From Zantedeschia hybrid cultivar (Eukaryota; Streptophyta; Magnoliopsida; Alismatales; Araceae): a DNA stretch of 64,000 nucleotides. The stretch lies in NCBI GenBank assembly GCA_030544215.1, contig JARZZO010000006.1:53296501-53360500 (forward strand), written 5' to 3'. This document shows positions 11,934-22,615 of the stretch, piece by piece (position 1 is the stretch's first letter; each line of letters begins with the position of its first letter). Under the pieces are notes generated by a model. The model saw only the letters and a program-made list of their open reading frames with translations. It did no database searches and was not told the DNA's origin. The position numbers and the translations under genes are program-made.

Positions 11934-11945
11934 TGGTATCAGAGC
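11934..11945 (+). other. Primer-binding site, initiator tRNA-Met
   Basis: TGGTATCAGAGC two bases after the LTR end, complementary to the initiator tRNA-Met 3' end. It marks the LTR at 9825-11931 as a 5' LTR. Confidence 0.88.
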
Positions 11946-12088
11946 GTCCGGTCTGGCAAATAGATGAATAACTAGGTTAAATATCGTAATTTCTGCAAAT
12001 AATTACATTATCCCGTACAGGCACGGTGGTAGTGTAGGTTTTTGGTTCTAATTAGGAATTTTCGATTCTTGTGAGTGTAGGCGATTAA

Positions 12089-13377
12089 ATGGCTCCTAGG
12101 AAGAGAGTGCCAGTTATTAGGGAGCAGGGAAATGTTCCTAGTGGGTCTAAGGCTTGTAGGCCAAACATGGAGCATTTTATGGAGGCTATGATGGACACGA
12201 TGACTATATATTAGACTCGAGACCCTAGTGAGAGTTCTAATACGCGGGGAGGGCCTTCAGCTGCTCTGGAGGGATTCCTGAAGCTGAAGCCGCTTCATTT
12301 TACCGGCCGTCCCAACCATGATGAGGCCGTTCATTGGCTGAAGGAGTTAGTGAAGAGTTTCAATACCATGGACTGTGTGGCAGTTGAGAGGACTCCGTTG
12401 ACTACCTTCATGTTGAAGGATGATGCCTATGACTGGTGGACGACTTTGAAGAGCTTGTCTTATGTAGATAGGAATCTCAGGGAGATTCCGTGGGAGACAT
12501 TTGTGAAGGAGTTCAATGCGTAGTACTTCCCTAGGCATGTATAGAAGGCCAAGGAGAGGGAATTTATGGAATTGACCCAAGAGAGCATGACAGTGCTCGA
12601 GTACCAGATGAAATTTGTTTCGCTTAGGAGGTTTGTGCCCTTCATTTCAGAAGACGAAGAGCGTTGGGCCGAGAGGTTCGTGGATGGACTGAGGTCCGAC
12701 TTGAGGAGTTTTGTGGCGTCCCACTGTTGTACGGACTTGGCATCGGTGGTTAAGTGTGCTACGGCAGTAGAGGCACAACACGATCAGTCAGCTTGAGAGA
12801 GGGGACTGGCTACTCAGGGGCTAGCTTAAGGCAAGGGAAAGACAACAGTAGCAGTAGCTCCTTCGTCTGGATCAGGATCGTCTTCACTCGGCTCTATATT
12901 CAGGAGGTTCTTTCGAGGTGGTGGCGGCAACAGTGGCAGCACTGGAAGTAGCATACCTAGGCAGACCTAGCAGAGTCAGTCGATGTCCAGCGCTCAACAG
13001 GAGGCAGCTCAGAGACTTCTAGTAGCTTGTCATCATTGTGGTGGTACTCATGGTGGGACTCAATGTCCCGCATTTGTTGGGAGGTGTTATACTTGTGGCC
13101 AGCAGGACCATTTGGCGAGATATTGCCCGCAGAGGCATGGTCAGGAGCAGGGACCGAGATATCAAAAGAAGTCGAGGACCCAGGGGAGAGTTCTTGCTAT
13201 CACTAGGAAGGAGGCTCGTGTGTCCAACTTGGTGTAAGGTATACTTTCTGTCCTTGGGAACTCCGCGCATGTGTTGATTGATTCGGGTGCTTCACATTTC
13301 TTTATTTCTGAACAGTTTGTAGATATTCTTTCTGCACCCGTTGATGAGTTATCTGATGGACTGATGGTTGAGGTTCC
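12089..13377 (+). pseudogene. gag-protease of truncated Tekay element
   Basis: From ATG 12089 (MAPRKRVPV start) one frame runs to 13377 without a frameshift. It has seven nonsense codons: 12212, 12521, 12542, 12794, 12827, 12968 and 13235. Visible parts are the Gag capsid-like region (HWLKE, LKDDAYDWW, REIPWE), a zinc-knuckle region with CYTCGQQDHLARYC, and the protease motif VLIDSGASHFF near 13270-13300. Gag packages the RNA in virus-like particles and protease matures the polyprotein. At least five of the stops are explained by C-to-T change at CAG or CGA codons when compared with the copy at 61929-63304. The frame ends in the protease at the junction with the Ogre LTR. Confidence 0.85.
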
Positions 13378-13504
13378 TATAGACACCGATTTTGGACCCC
13401 CTTTTGGTCATAACCCCCATCACCTTATCCATCTAATTTAGCCCGTCAAATTTTCTTACATAATTTAACCCACTAAATAATCAGGCCCATTAACCAATCT
13501 CCGC

Positions 13505-13990
13505 TTCCTCTCACCCGTGGAAGGCCAACCCTTGCCTTCCACCACCCGTGGATGGCTAACCCGTGGAAGGCCAACCCTTGCCTTCCACCATCTGTGGAAG
13601 GCCAACTGGGCCGCCTTCTACCATCCGTGGAAGGCCAACCCTTGCCTTCCACCATCTGTGGAAGGCCAACCAGGCCGCCTTCCACCATCCGTGGAAGGCC
13701 AACCAACCTGCCTTCCACCACCCGTGGAAGGTCAACCCTTGCCTTCCACTATCCATAGAAGGCCAATCAGGCCGCCTTCCACCACCCGTGGAAGGCCACC
13801 TACCTTGCCTTCCACCTTTTTCCACCTTTTTTATTTTTCGCCACCTTTTCGTAGAAGGCCAACCAACCCGCCTTCCACCATCTTTGGAAGGCCACCCCTT
13901 GCCTTCCACCACCCTTGGAAGGCCAACTCGGCCACCTTCCACCTTTTCATGGAAGGCCAACTACCTGGCCTTCTACGGAAGTGGGAGGCA
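13505..13990 (+). repeat. Tandem array of GTGGAAGG/CCTTCCAC hairpin units
   Basis: About 12-14 units of GTGGAAGGCCAAC plus a variable part plus GCCTTCCACCATC. Where intact they are 31 or 33 bp long, often alternating. Each junction is a palindrome such as CCTTCCAC-CATCC-GTGGAAGG. Open frames exist on both strands because the unit lacks stops; they are repeat artefacts. Confidence 0.9.
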
Positions 13991-14197
13991 GGATAGTCGG
14001 CCGTCCATTCTCCTAACTTCCATCTTGACCTTGTCTTCCCACGATCTCCTCCACTCGCCACCATCATCCCCACTACTCCGATCACTCCCCACTCCGGCGA
14101 CTGCCACGGCACGACCTCCGACTCTTGACCATTCCCTATTGGTTCCTTGATGATTAACGGGGATTTAGAACTTGAATCCCTCCTATTTTTTCCTCTC

Positions 14198-14206
14198 CTA
14201 TTTAAA
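14198..14206 (+). promoter_or_regulatory. TATA-like box of Ogre LTR
   Basis: CTATTTAAA within a pyrimidine-rich context, preceded and followed by CT tracts. It lies between the two palindromic arrays. Function is inferred from sequence and position. Confidence 0.5.
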
Positions 14207-15035
14207 CCCTCTTACTCCTCCCGGAGAAGGGGTTGGTTGGTGAGGATTGGGGTTTTGGATTTTCAGAAGCGGACAAGTCTGGAGGTTGCGGGCAGCAGAG
14301 CGGGAGCACCAGGAATCTCTCCTATATGGGCTTGTTCTTCTAACTATCTCCTTCTTTCTTTTCTAGTTACTGCATTCTCCCCTCTACCACATGTCATAGC
14401 CTTCTTTTCTTTACTACAACTCATTCATCTTGTCTCCATGGCACACACGCACATTTCACTGCATGCATCCTAGGACCACCTAGCATCCCTTCACCCTCAG
14501 AGGTTTCAAACAAAAAACGGGAGGTGGGTGTCCATAACATATGGTCACCTTCCCTCCCCAAACACTTATCCAGTGCATCCCCTTTCAATTTTAGTATTAT
14601 TTACATATTTGCATGAATAAACTCTACATATCACAGTTCTAATCAGTTCTCTTTACTTTGTTTTATCTTTTTTTCTCTTAGGGGCTCTTACCACATTCTG
14701 CACGCGGACTACTGAGCTCTCCCCCTTCGACCGGCCGGAGGTAGAGAAGAGGAACCTGCCACCTCTCGCTACACTAGAACGCGATCAACTTTGTCATCCT
14801 GCGGAGCACAGGGACTGTAAGGTAATGCTCCTGGCGATCACACATATTTCAACTCATAACTCGCAATGCAACGACGAACGGAGGCCTCCCCTCGTCGAAG
14901 GAAGAGCGGGAACTCTCCGGGTGCCTACAGCCCTCTAGCGATCACGGTGGGACACCCTACTTGCTCGCTGCACACACCGCAACCAAAGGTAAAAAAGGTA
15001 AGAGCTTCCCAGAATCCTCTTATTCCTCTTCTCCC

Positions 15036-15247
15036 CGACGGCCAAGTACAAGGCCGTCCAAGATCCGGACGGCCAACTTGCTGGCCGCCCAGATCCACGA
15101 ACGACCAGGTACCTAGCCATCCACTGCACTGGACGGCCAGAATCCAGGCCGTCCAACGTTTGGACAGCCGGCCTCTAGGCCGTCCAAGATACTGGACGGC
15201 CCTATCCTTGGCCGTCTGGGCCCTAGGGAGGCCATCTCCTAGGCCGT
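15036..15247 (+). repeat. Array of GGACGGCC/GGCCGTCC inverted repeats
   Basis: Half-sites GGACGGCCA and GGCCGTCCA alternate along about 210 bp, for example TTGGACAGCC facing GGCCGTCCAA. The sequence is unrelated to the array at 13505-13990, but it lies on the downstream side of the same promoter. Confidence 0.85.
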
Positions 15248-15781
15248 TTGCATGATTGAATAACCTACTCAAATATTTCGATTAGTCTGCTGTATGTTGT
15301 GCATGTCATCGTTGTTCTGGCCCGTTCTTTCTTAGTTATTGGGTTTCAGGGTACTCTTCACGGGGGTTTTAAGGAAGCGCCGGCATCACACTTCTAGTCA
15401 TCTCTCCCACAGTGTTTGACTCTCCACCTGAGGATTCCCACTCGAGTGTGACTAGTCTTATTCTGTTAGGAACTTCCGTGAGTCTCCGCGAGCCAGGGAT
15501 TCCCTCTTGGCCGCCGAGCGGGTTGTACCTAAACCACCTAATAGGACCCCGGTTCTGTGTGAGGAATTGGGCCTTCCCATTCAAAATTGTCCACCCATAG
15601 GAGTTACTGAGAGGATTATTACAAAATCAAAGAACACCTAACTAAACTCGGTGGAACGGATTTTGAAGGAAAAATACAGGGTTGGTAAGGGTTTGAACTT
15701 GATTTGTTAGAAACAAACACTCATAATACACGGTTAACCTTTTAAGTGAAATATAAAATCTTTTAGGATTCGTGTTTCATA

Positions 15782-16556
15782 ATGAATCGAATGTATGTTA
15801 ACACTGTATATGATGACGTGGATGAGTTTGGTAACAATGTCACACACAACCCTCTGCTCGAAATTGAAGAGGATCCACAACAAACCTTTATAGGTATGCT
15901 CCAAACATCCAGAGAGGGACTTACGAGGAAAGATTCTGATGAATCTTGTACCTCGTAAGGAGAAGATGAGCCGGTAATTTCAAGTAGAACATTCCAAAAT
16001 CCTGGAGAAGATCCAGAACTTATTGTTATATTATCATGTTATACTCCTGATCGACTTATCTAGTTAGTCTCCTGTGGCAAAATCCAGGATGCCACTCCTC
16101 GGAAGACTCAATTCCAAGGATCTTTTAGCCGATCCTAGGCTAATCAAACAATGCCATCTCAAACAATTCCATCTAATCTCATCAACTAGGTCACACCTCC
16201 TAAGCAGGAGGAGTTCATCCACAAGAATGAGGTCGAGACTTGTGCGCGGCAACTCTTGGCCGAAAATCTGATCCTAAGACAACCGCATTCCCTTTCGAGC
16301 TACTGTAAGCTCCCTGCAGCCTACTTCCCACCAGGATTCAAAGTGCCCAAGTACAGGAAGTACGATGGTACCACAGACCCACATCATCACTTATCAGGGT
16401 TTCTCATGGATTCTCACCAGTGGCTCTATAATAGAGTCCTCCTTGTCCACCTCTTTCAGAAGTCTCTCGACGGAGAGGCCTTGAGATGGTTTTCTTCTCT
16501 ACCAACCACTGACCTAATCAACTTCAATATGGTCTCTAAAAGATTCGTTACCCATT
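15782..16556 (+). pseudogene. Ogre gag, N-terminal half
   Basis: ATG 15782 opens 58 codons to TAA 15956. The same frame, with further stops, leads into a typical Tat/Ogre Gag segment containing FKVPKYRKYDGTTDPHHH, GEALRWF and MVSKRF, up to 16556 where copia inserts. Gag forms the particle shell. A 52-bp segment at the end of this part (16506-16557) is repeated beyond the copia at 27711-27762. Confidence 0.8.
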
Positions 16557-16719
16557 TGTTAGTTTTAGGTGGCCTACAAGCCAATCTGACTATGTAAATC
16601 TCGTTCATTTATTAATAAAATGGCATAATATTTATTATGAGTAAATCGCATTAATTATCGTTTCATAATGAAGTCCGTGAATATGTGCTATAGTGATCAG
16701 ATTATGATGAGATCATACT
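16557..16719 (+). repeat. Copia 5' LTR, first part
   Basis: The first 163 bp of the LTR, matching the start of the 3' LTR at 26187, ending in ATACT (16715-16719), the target duplicated by the gypsy insertion. Confidence 0.9.
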
Positions 16720-19244
16720 TGTAACGACCCGCCATCCTATGACCGGAGACCCGGTCACTAAATGGATGTCGGCCCATTAACTGCGGGTTCATACCCGGAT
16801 CTTAAACACAGATCTGGAGGAGTAAGCATTAAACAAGATTAAATATAACATTCACACGGACTACAAGGGGTACAGTGCGCAGGAAGTAAAATAATAATGT
16901 CCGTACACAGTCCAACAATAATTACATGTCCAACATATTAATTAAGTACAGGCAGAAATAAGGTACAACAACGTCGGGGCATACCTCGGAAACTAAGATA
17001 GCTGCTGGTCCGCACACCAAGGAGAACGCCACGCGCCGCCACACGCCACAAGGACCACATCTGAAAACGCAGGGAGTGAGCCACACCAGAATTGGGCTCA
17101 GTAGGGATCATCCGATCCCCTGCCTCCCACACACACACCCACAAGTGCAGTAACAAAGGTACAGGTAATAAGGCAAGTAAAGGTGTAGCACACTACTCCT
17201 AAAATCTCAATATGAACCATATGCATTCGAAATGTAACATGCATATTTCTAAAATCATTCTATCAAGAAGCCTACAACTCGCGTCTCGGCAAAACATGCC
17301 AACCACGCCTCCGAAAGTGGGAAACACACCAACCACACAGCCGTAAGTAGGAAACACCGTCCACACAAGCGAAAGTGGGAAACACCGACCCGCTGAGACC
17401 AAACAGTAACCCCTCGGATAGCACGCTGGCTACTCCGGCCCAACTGGCTCAGGTGGTTACTCCTTCCCTCAGCATGAGTGACTCTCCGAATGTACCACTC
17501 CGACACCGGTACTAGCTGACCCCGGGGTTCACCAGGTGACCCTCTCTCACTAGGCGTCACCCCGCCCACGCCCCCACCGGCGCTGTGCTCACGCCCCCAC
17601 CAGCACAGGGTGATAAAGCGCTACAATGTCACTCCAGGTCCACAGTAATACAAAACCACCAAAACCCGGCACAGTACGATCCGGTCACGTGAAAAGCCCG
17701 CGATCGCATGGCACACAACACAGTGCCATCCGGTCATGAAGAATCCGAGTACACTAAGGCATGCACTAACTAACTATCTAGCAGTATGAACACGTTTTAC
17801 TGGCATGAATTAGTGTTGTTCTGCCCTGAATCGCGTCGCCCAAGGCCGACGCCATTCAGTCTCCCTAAACTGGTTCATAAAACAGAGGCCACGAAAATCT
17901 GGCCTAAAAGGCGTCGACCCAAGTGGTCGCCTTTTGAAACGCGTCGACATCCTACGACGCCAATCAGTTGATAAATCCAGAATTTCAGGAAAACAGTACC
18001 CAAGGGATTTCTGCCTTAAAAGGCGTCATGGTCGCCCGACGCCATTTAAATCGCGTCGCCCGCCGATGACGTCTTTTAGTCCCAGAATCCCGAGCTGACG
18101 GACCCTCAGTCGGGGTGATTTCCTGCCTAAATGGCGTCATGGTGGCTCGACGTCCTTCTGAAAGGCGTCGACCACCCATGACGTCATTTAGCGCCAGAAC
18201 CCCTAGCCTGTTAAACCTCGAACAGGGGAGGTTTCTGCCTTAAAACGCGTCGTACTGCCCCGACGTCCTTCTAAAAGGCGTCGACCAGGCACGACGCCGT
18301 TTAGCGCCAGAAACCTGGTTCTCTGCTCCGAACCGAGGGTTTCTCCCTTAACCCTAAATGCCCCGAAAAGTCCCAAAACGGAAAGGGGGAGGAAGAGCAG
18401 TTGATCCACCACAAATATACTACGAAACTCCATTCACAAACGCGGCCATACCCACAAGAACACCCCCTAAACATGCTCAATCTAGCCCAAAACACATCAA
18501 AACACGCCTAGGAAAGCACGAGCAACACATAGAAGGTTCGTCCCCCTACAGGATACTTGAACTCCTCCTGGCTCCGTGTCGCCCAACCGCCGCGCCGCAG
18601 ACCGCCGCCGGTACCCCCGAGAACGTCGCCACTCCGCTGGGACGTCGGCCGCCGTCCGGAGAATGGAACGCCGCGAAGGAAGTGGTGGTGGCAGAGGTGA
18701 GAGGTAGGGAGGCGTTGGAGTGGTGGAAGAGGAAGAAGAGAAAGGGAATGGCGGAGAGTGGGATCGGAGGAGGCGGAGAGGGAGGGGAGAGAGAGTGAGA
18801 GGTGAGAAATGAGGGAAAGAAAGGAGGGCTCGCGGGGGTCATCAGAAACTACCTAAAACGCGTCGAGCGAGAAGGACGCCTATCAGATGACAGGACGGGC
18901 CGTACTGACAGCTGTCTGAAATGCGTCGACCACCATGGACGCTATTCAGCTGACATGACAGGCACCGTACACTGACATCGCAGGGTGGCAGTCTGAATCG
19001 CGTCGTCCATCATGGACGCCGTTAAGACGACAAGACAGGGGCCGTACTCTCGCTGCCCGAAACCCGCCCACGTGGCACCCACGTGGCACAACAGCAATTC
19101 GCCTAAATGGCGTCCACCTATCAAGACGCCGTTTGAAAGGCGTCGTGATCCTCCGACGCCATTCAGAGGAAATTCTCCAGACCCCGCAAGGTCCGACCCA
19201 GGGGATCCGGCCCGAAATCCGAACCCGAAACCTCAGTCCTTACA
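16720..19244 (-). repeat. 3' LTR of the TR-GAG-like element
   Basis: 2525 bp. Palindromic module clusters lie at about 17825-18305 and 18860-19165, flanking the GC/CT core near 18530-18840. Hairpins B and A are the TGAGCC/GGCTCA and GGGATC-N4-GATCCC variants, near 17080-17120. Confidence 0.93.
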
Positions 19245-19257
19245 TTCTCCCCCCCTT
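19245..19257 (-). other. Polypurine tract
   Basis: The minus strand reads AAGGGGGGGAGAA directly before the 3' LTR start. It is the plus-strand DNA primer site. Confidence 0.85.
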
Positions 19258-21150
19258 AAAAGAATTTCGTCCCCGAAATTGCCTTCTACAAGTAACGAGG
19301 GTGAAAACACCTCCACTGTCAACTCGCATGGGAACTTACCAAAAAGGATAGGGAACTGCTTCCCAACATCTCAATCACACGCCCCCAGGTCGCCTCGCTC
19401 CCGGAGCGATACTGTCAAAATACTCAGTCCACATATGCAACCTTGTTCCGAAGGACCTGTCACTAGTGATTCTCAAAACTCACTAGACACTCAGGAAAGG
19501 ACAAATCCTCAGCGACCTCAAGTCCTGAACGTTCTAACACCTGGGGTGGATCCAGAACACTCCTCTGCAACGAAACACGAACCGCATCGTGCACTCCCGC
19601 AAGACTGAACGGCAAGGCTGGCTGGTAATCTTCCTCAATTCGAGCAAGAACGGGAGGAGGCCCAGCACGGCACGGACCCATCTTACCTTGCTTCTCAAAT
19701 CTCTTCATACCCATGGTGGGCGAGACTTGGGAAAACACGAGGTCCCCGACTTCAAACTCAATCGGTCTCTTACCGATGATAGCACATCTCTGGCAACCTA
19801 AGCACCCTGCTATACTAACCCTGATCCTGCTAACTGCCTCTTGCCAATCTCAGACTAGATCACAAGGGATCGACACAGCCATCTGACCAATGCCTCATAA
19901 GGCGCCAAGCCAATGCTAGAGTGGTAACTGCTATGGTGCACAAAACCCCACTGAAAACCAATGCTGCTCTCAAGAACCTCTTCTGTCTAGGCAACATGCC
20001 ACGAGCAAAACCTCTAAAATTTGAATGGCCCCCCTCTGACCGCCCATCAGGCTCGGGATGATAGGCCGGGCTGAAGGCTAACCGCGTACTCAAAGTCTTC
20101 CAAAGACTCTTCCCACAATTAAGAAGTAAATCACAAAGCCCGATCCGACATGATGGACAAGGGCACATCGAGCAGAAAGAGATGATCCGACTCACATACA
20201 ACTCAGCCAACTTACCGACTGACCAGTCCTTCCTGATTGTCAGGAAGTGTGCTGACGTAGTCAGTTGCTCAATGGTAATCCAGATCCCGCTCCCTCCACC
20301 GGGGAATAAAACAATCCTGATGCATGCCTCAAGTCGCAAGCTCCCGTCTCCACACCGGGATCGGCAAGGACTGCAACCACGCTACCACTGCGCCACTCTG
20401 ACATTCCACCCTAACCTGCCGACAATTCAAGCATTCAATCACCGAATCACCCATGTCCTCCTTCTTACTAGACCACCTCAACAATGATATGCCTTACTCG
20501 ATCCGGAAGTCATCATTTATTCTAGAACAGTGTGCCTTCAAAAGGGACACCTGCGCACGTCCTTCACGGTCAAATCACAAAGTCTACCTCTAACCTAACT
20601 GTACTACGGCCCTTAATTCCACCTCTGAACTCTGGAGAATCTGCGGTAACTCTGCATCTGTCCTCTAAGTCTTAATTACGGTATGGTACACTGCTGGCGA
20701 ACCTGGCTCCATCAGCCTCACGTGGAATCCAAAAGGGAGATTCCACAGTCTGCTCAAATGATCCCCATACAAACAAGGCCTCTAGATCTATAGTGCAAAC
20801 ACCACAGCCGCCAACTCTGAGTCATAGATAGATAGTTCTCCTCAAGCTCCTTCAACTGCCAATAGGCCACAATCTTACCAAGTTGCATCAGAAACGCACC
20901 CAACCTCGATGTGATGTAACTGAATACCCCACAAATCCACCGGAATCTAATAGAAGCACCAACACTGGAGCCCAAGTGAGGCGAGTCTTCAACTTAATGA
21001 AACTCTGCTCACACTCTTCGGTCCACGTGAGACGAACTCCCCTACGAGTCAATCTCAACCAGGGGGGGGGGGTTGCTATCAAAGAAAAAACCCCTGGACC
21101 AACCATCGGCAAAATCCTGCTAATGCCCTCACCGATCACACTCTTACACG
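19258..21150 (-). pseudogene. Decayed pol remnant (RNase H, integrase, C-terminal tail)
   Basis: Fragments in several frames align by eye with the pol at 59007-61928. The RT-RNase H junction (TWTEECEQSFIKLKTRL) is near 21000-21070. The integrase core (TSAHFLTIRKDWSVGKLAEL, AFSPAYHPEPDGRSE) is at 19860-20339, where the region around the second catalytic Asp is scrambled. The tail (AGVHDAVRVSL, ELEVAEDLSFPE) is at 19463-19738. There are many frameshifts and substitutions. No protease or RT active site remains. A G-run of ten at about 21062 lies here. The piece is far more diverged than the LTRs around it. Confidence 0.82.
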
Positions 21151-21420
21151 GGGCTCCCTACACACAAACGGTCAAACAGCACAATACCAAATTAAACATG
21201 TTCCATGATTCCACCAACATTGATAGACCAACACCATTATATAATAACCTTACAAAGTACACATTACAATACCAAATCACCACCACGACCCAAACTACAT
21301 AAAGAGTACCACAAAAGTTCACAACCACTACCTCATAAGACAAAATAAGAGTGTTCATCTATCCCCACACCTCGGATCTCTACAAGAAGGGCACACAACA
21401 CTACATAAGGTACCGGGCTC
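21151..21420. other. Unassigned gap between pol remnant and gag
   Basis: 270 bp where protease and RT would be expected. No homology to the related pol is visible, so those domains were deleted or replaced. Confidence 0.5.
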
Positions 21421-22464
21421 CTACTGACCACTCGGCCCCTGACTCGTCTTATTCTTCTGGGGACAGTTCCTCGCGAGATGTCCCCTCCTGCCACAGCCAA
21501 AACAGCTACCAGCGACCAATGGACACACCCGGTTGCCGTGATACCTACCACAACGGGGACAATAATCTGCCGCATCATGACTCTTTCCCTGCTGCCTGCT
21601 AGCCTCAATCTGCATCTGTTGGGCCGAACCGTCCTCATCTTCATCACGTGACGTCCCTTGGGACCCGAACTCAAAGGAACTCGAACCGCCTGACGAAAGG
21701 ACCGTTGATTTGCTCTTGCCTTGCTGCTTCCCTCGTACCGATCGCTCCAACTCTTTCGCCATTTGCTGAAATTGAGTCTCCACCGCTGCCGCGCATCGAA
21801 CCGCTGACGCCAGATCTTTACAACCCTGAGGTGCCACCATTGTCCTTAGATCATATCGGAGTCCATCTACAAATCTTTCGGTTCTATATCTCTCATGCTC
21901 AGATAAGTGTGGAACGAATCCTCCAAGAGCCACAAACTTTGCATGATAATCTAGAACTGACATGTCATTTTGCACAAATTCCAAAAAGTCTCTTTCCTTG
22001 GTCTCCTGGACGTGCCTCGGAAAGTACTGTCCACTAAACTCTCTCACAAATGCCTCCCAAGGGATCTCTCTCAAAGATCTATTTGCAAACATCCTTGTCT
22101 TGATGGTAACCCACCATTCGTATGCATTATCCTTCAACAAATAGGTTGCCAACAAGGTCTTGTCATTCTCAGCACATTCAAGAACGTCAAACGCCTTCTC
22201 CATCTCCTTAATCCAACGGGCTGCCTCGTCTGGGACTGGTCGACCTGTGAAAGAAGGGGTCTCCAACCTCAAAAGCCGCTCTAACACCGTGAACTGGTCA
22301 CCTCGGGAATTGGATCCCTCACTACCGTCTCCCTGCTGGTATCTACCCATAGCTCCAATCATAGCCTCTACGAAACGATCCACATTATGCCCTTCTGCCC
22401 CCGAACTACCATCATCTGATCTTGTACCACGAGCCAACGAAACTCTCTTCCTCGGTGCCATCAC
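21421..22464 (-). CDS. Intact Gag protein (347 aa)
   Basis: An uninterrupted frame starting MMAPRKRV; the second Met matches the start of related gags. Capsid-like core: ARWIKEMEKAF, LLKDNAYEWW, REIPWEAFVREF and FVDGLRYDLR (residues about 80-210). A charged linker follows, then two zinc-knuckle motifs near the C-terminus: an atypical C-X2-C-X3-H-X4-C and a canonical CFGCGRRGHLARNC. It stops soon after, without the protease fused to Gag in the related element at 61929-63304. Gag assembles cytoplasmic particles and binds the element RNA. It is the only intact frame in this element and is the same length as the gag at 33246-34286, consistent with selection for Gag during amplification. Confidence 0.9.
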   Translation of the reverse strand: MMAPRKRVSLARGTRSDDGSSGAEGHNVDRFVEAMIGAMGRYQQGDGSEGSNSRGDQFTVLERLLRLETPSFTGRPVPDEAARWIKEMEKAFDVLECAENDKTLLATYLLKDNAYEWWVTIKTRMFANRSLREIPWEAFVREFSGQYFPRHVQETKERDFLEFVQNDMSVLDYHAKFVALGGFVPHLSEHERYRTERFVDGLRYDLRTMVAPQGCKDLASAVRCAAAVETQFQQMAKELERSVRGKQQGKSKSTVLSSGGSSSFEFGSQGTSRDEDEDGSAQQMQIEASRQQGKSHDAADYCPRCGRYHGNRVCPLVAGSCFGCGRRGHLARNCPQKNKTSQGPSGQ

Positions 22465-22601
22465 TACCTCACGAACATGAAAATCAACACAAACACGTCA
22501 AAACCTATCATTCTACACCAGCAGCCATCGCCTGTACAGACTCGTACTTATTGTTGGACTACGATATCTAACCCAGTTTACCACTTACTCGACCAGACTA
22601 T

Positions 22602-22613
22602 GCTCTGATACCA
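22602..22613 (-). other. Primer-binding site, initiator tRNA-Met
   Basis: GCTCTGATACCA on the plus strand, two bases from the LTR boundary at 22616. It identifies the right LTR as the 5' LTR of this minus-strand element. Confidence 0.88.
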
Positions 22614-22615
22614 AT

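Larger units (their letters stand above)
9825..13377 (+). mobile_element. Truncated Tekay-type gypsy element
   Basis: It comprises a 5' LTR (9825-11931), an initiator tRNA-Met PBS (11934-11945), and a dead gag-protease frame that stops mid-protease at about 13377, where the Ogre LTR begins. No RT, integrase or 3' LTR of this copy is in the window. Either the Ogre element inserted into it and the remainder lies beyond the window, or the rest was deleted. Gag resembles that of the near-complete element at 56372-64000 along its whole length. Confidence 0.85.
13378..15600 (+). repeat. Probable Ogre 5' LTR and leader
   Basis: It starts at the break in the upstream protease frame with TATAGACACCGATTTTGG (the TG terminus would be mutated to TA). 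Contents in order: palindromic tandem array (13505-13990), pyrimidine-rich stretch and TATA-like box (14198-14206), GC-rich transcribed-like region, a second palindromic array (15036-15247) and a leader. Neither the 3' edge nor the PBS could be identified, so the LTR end near 15600 is a guess. Confidence 0.5.

Noticed and set aside
13517..14150. Several overlapping proline-rich ORFs (up to 195 aa) on both strands
   Set aside because: They translate the 31-33 bp palindromic array in many frames; open because the unit lacks stops, not because of coding constraint.
21055..21075. Run of ten G on the plus strand inside the pol remnant
   Set aside because: Resembles a PPT but is on the wrong strand and not next to an LTR; probably a homopolymer expansion or sequencing artefact.
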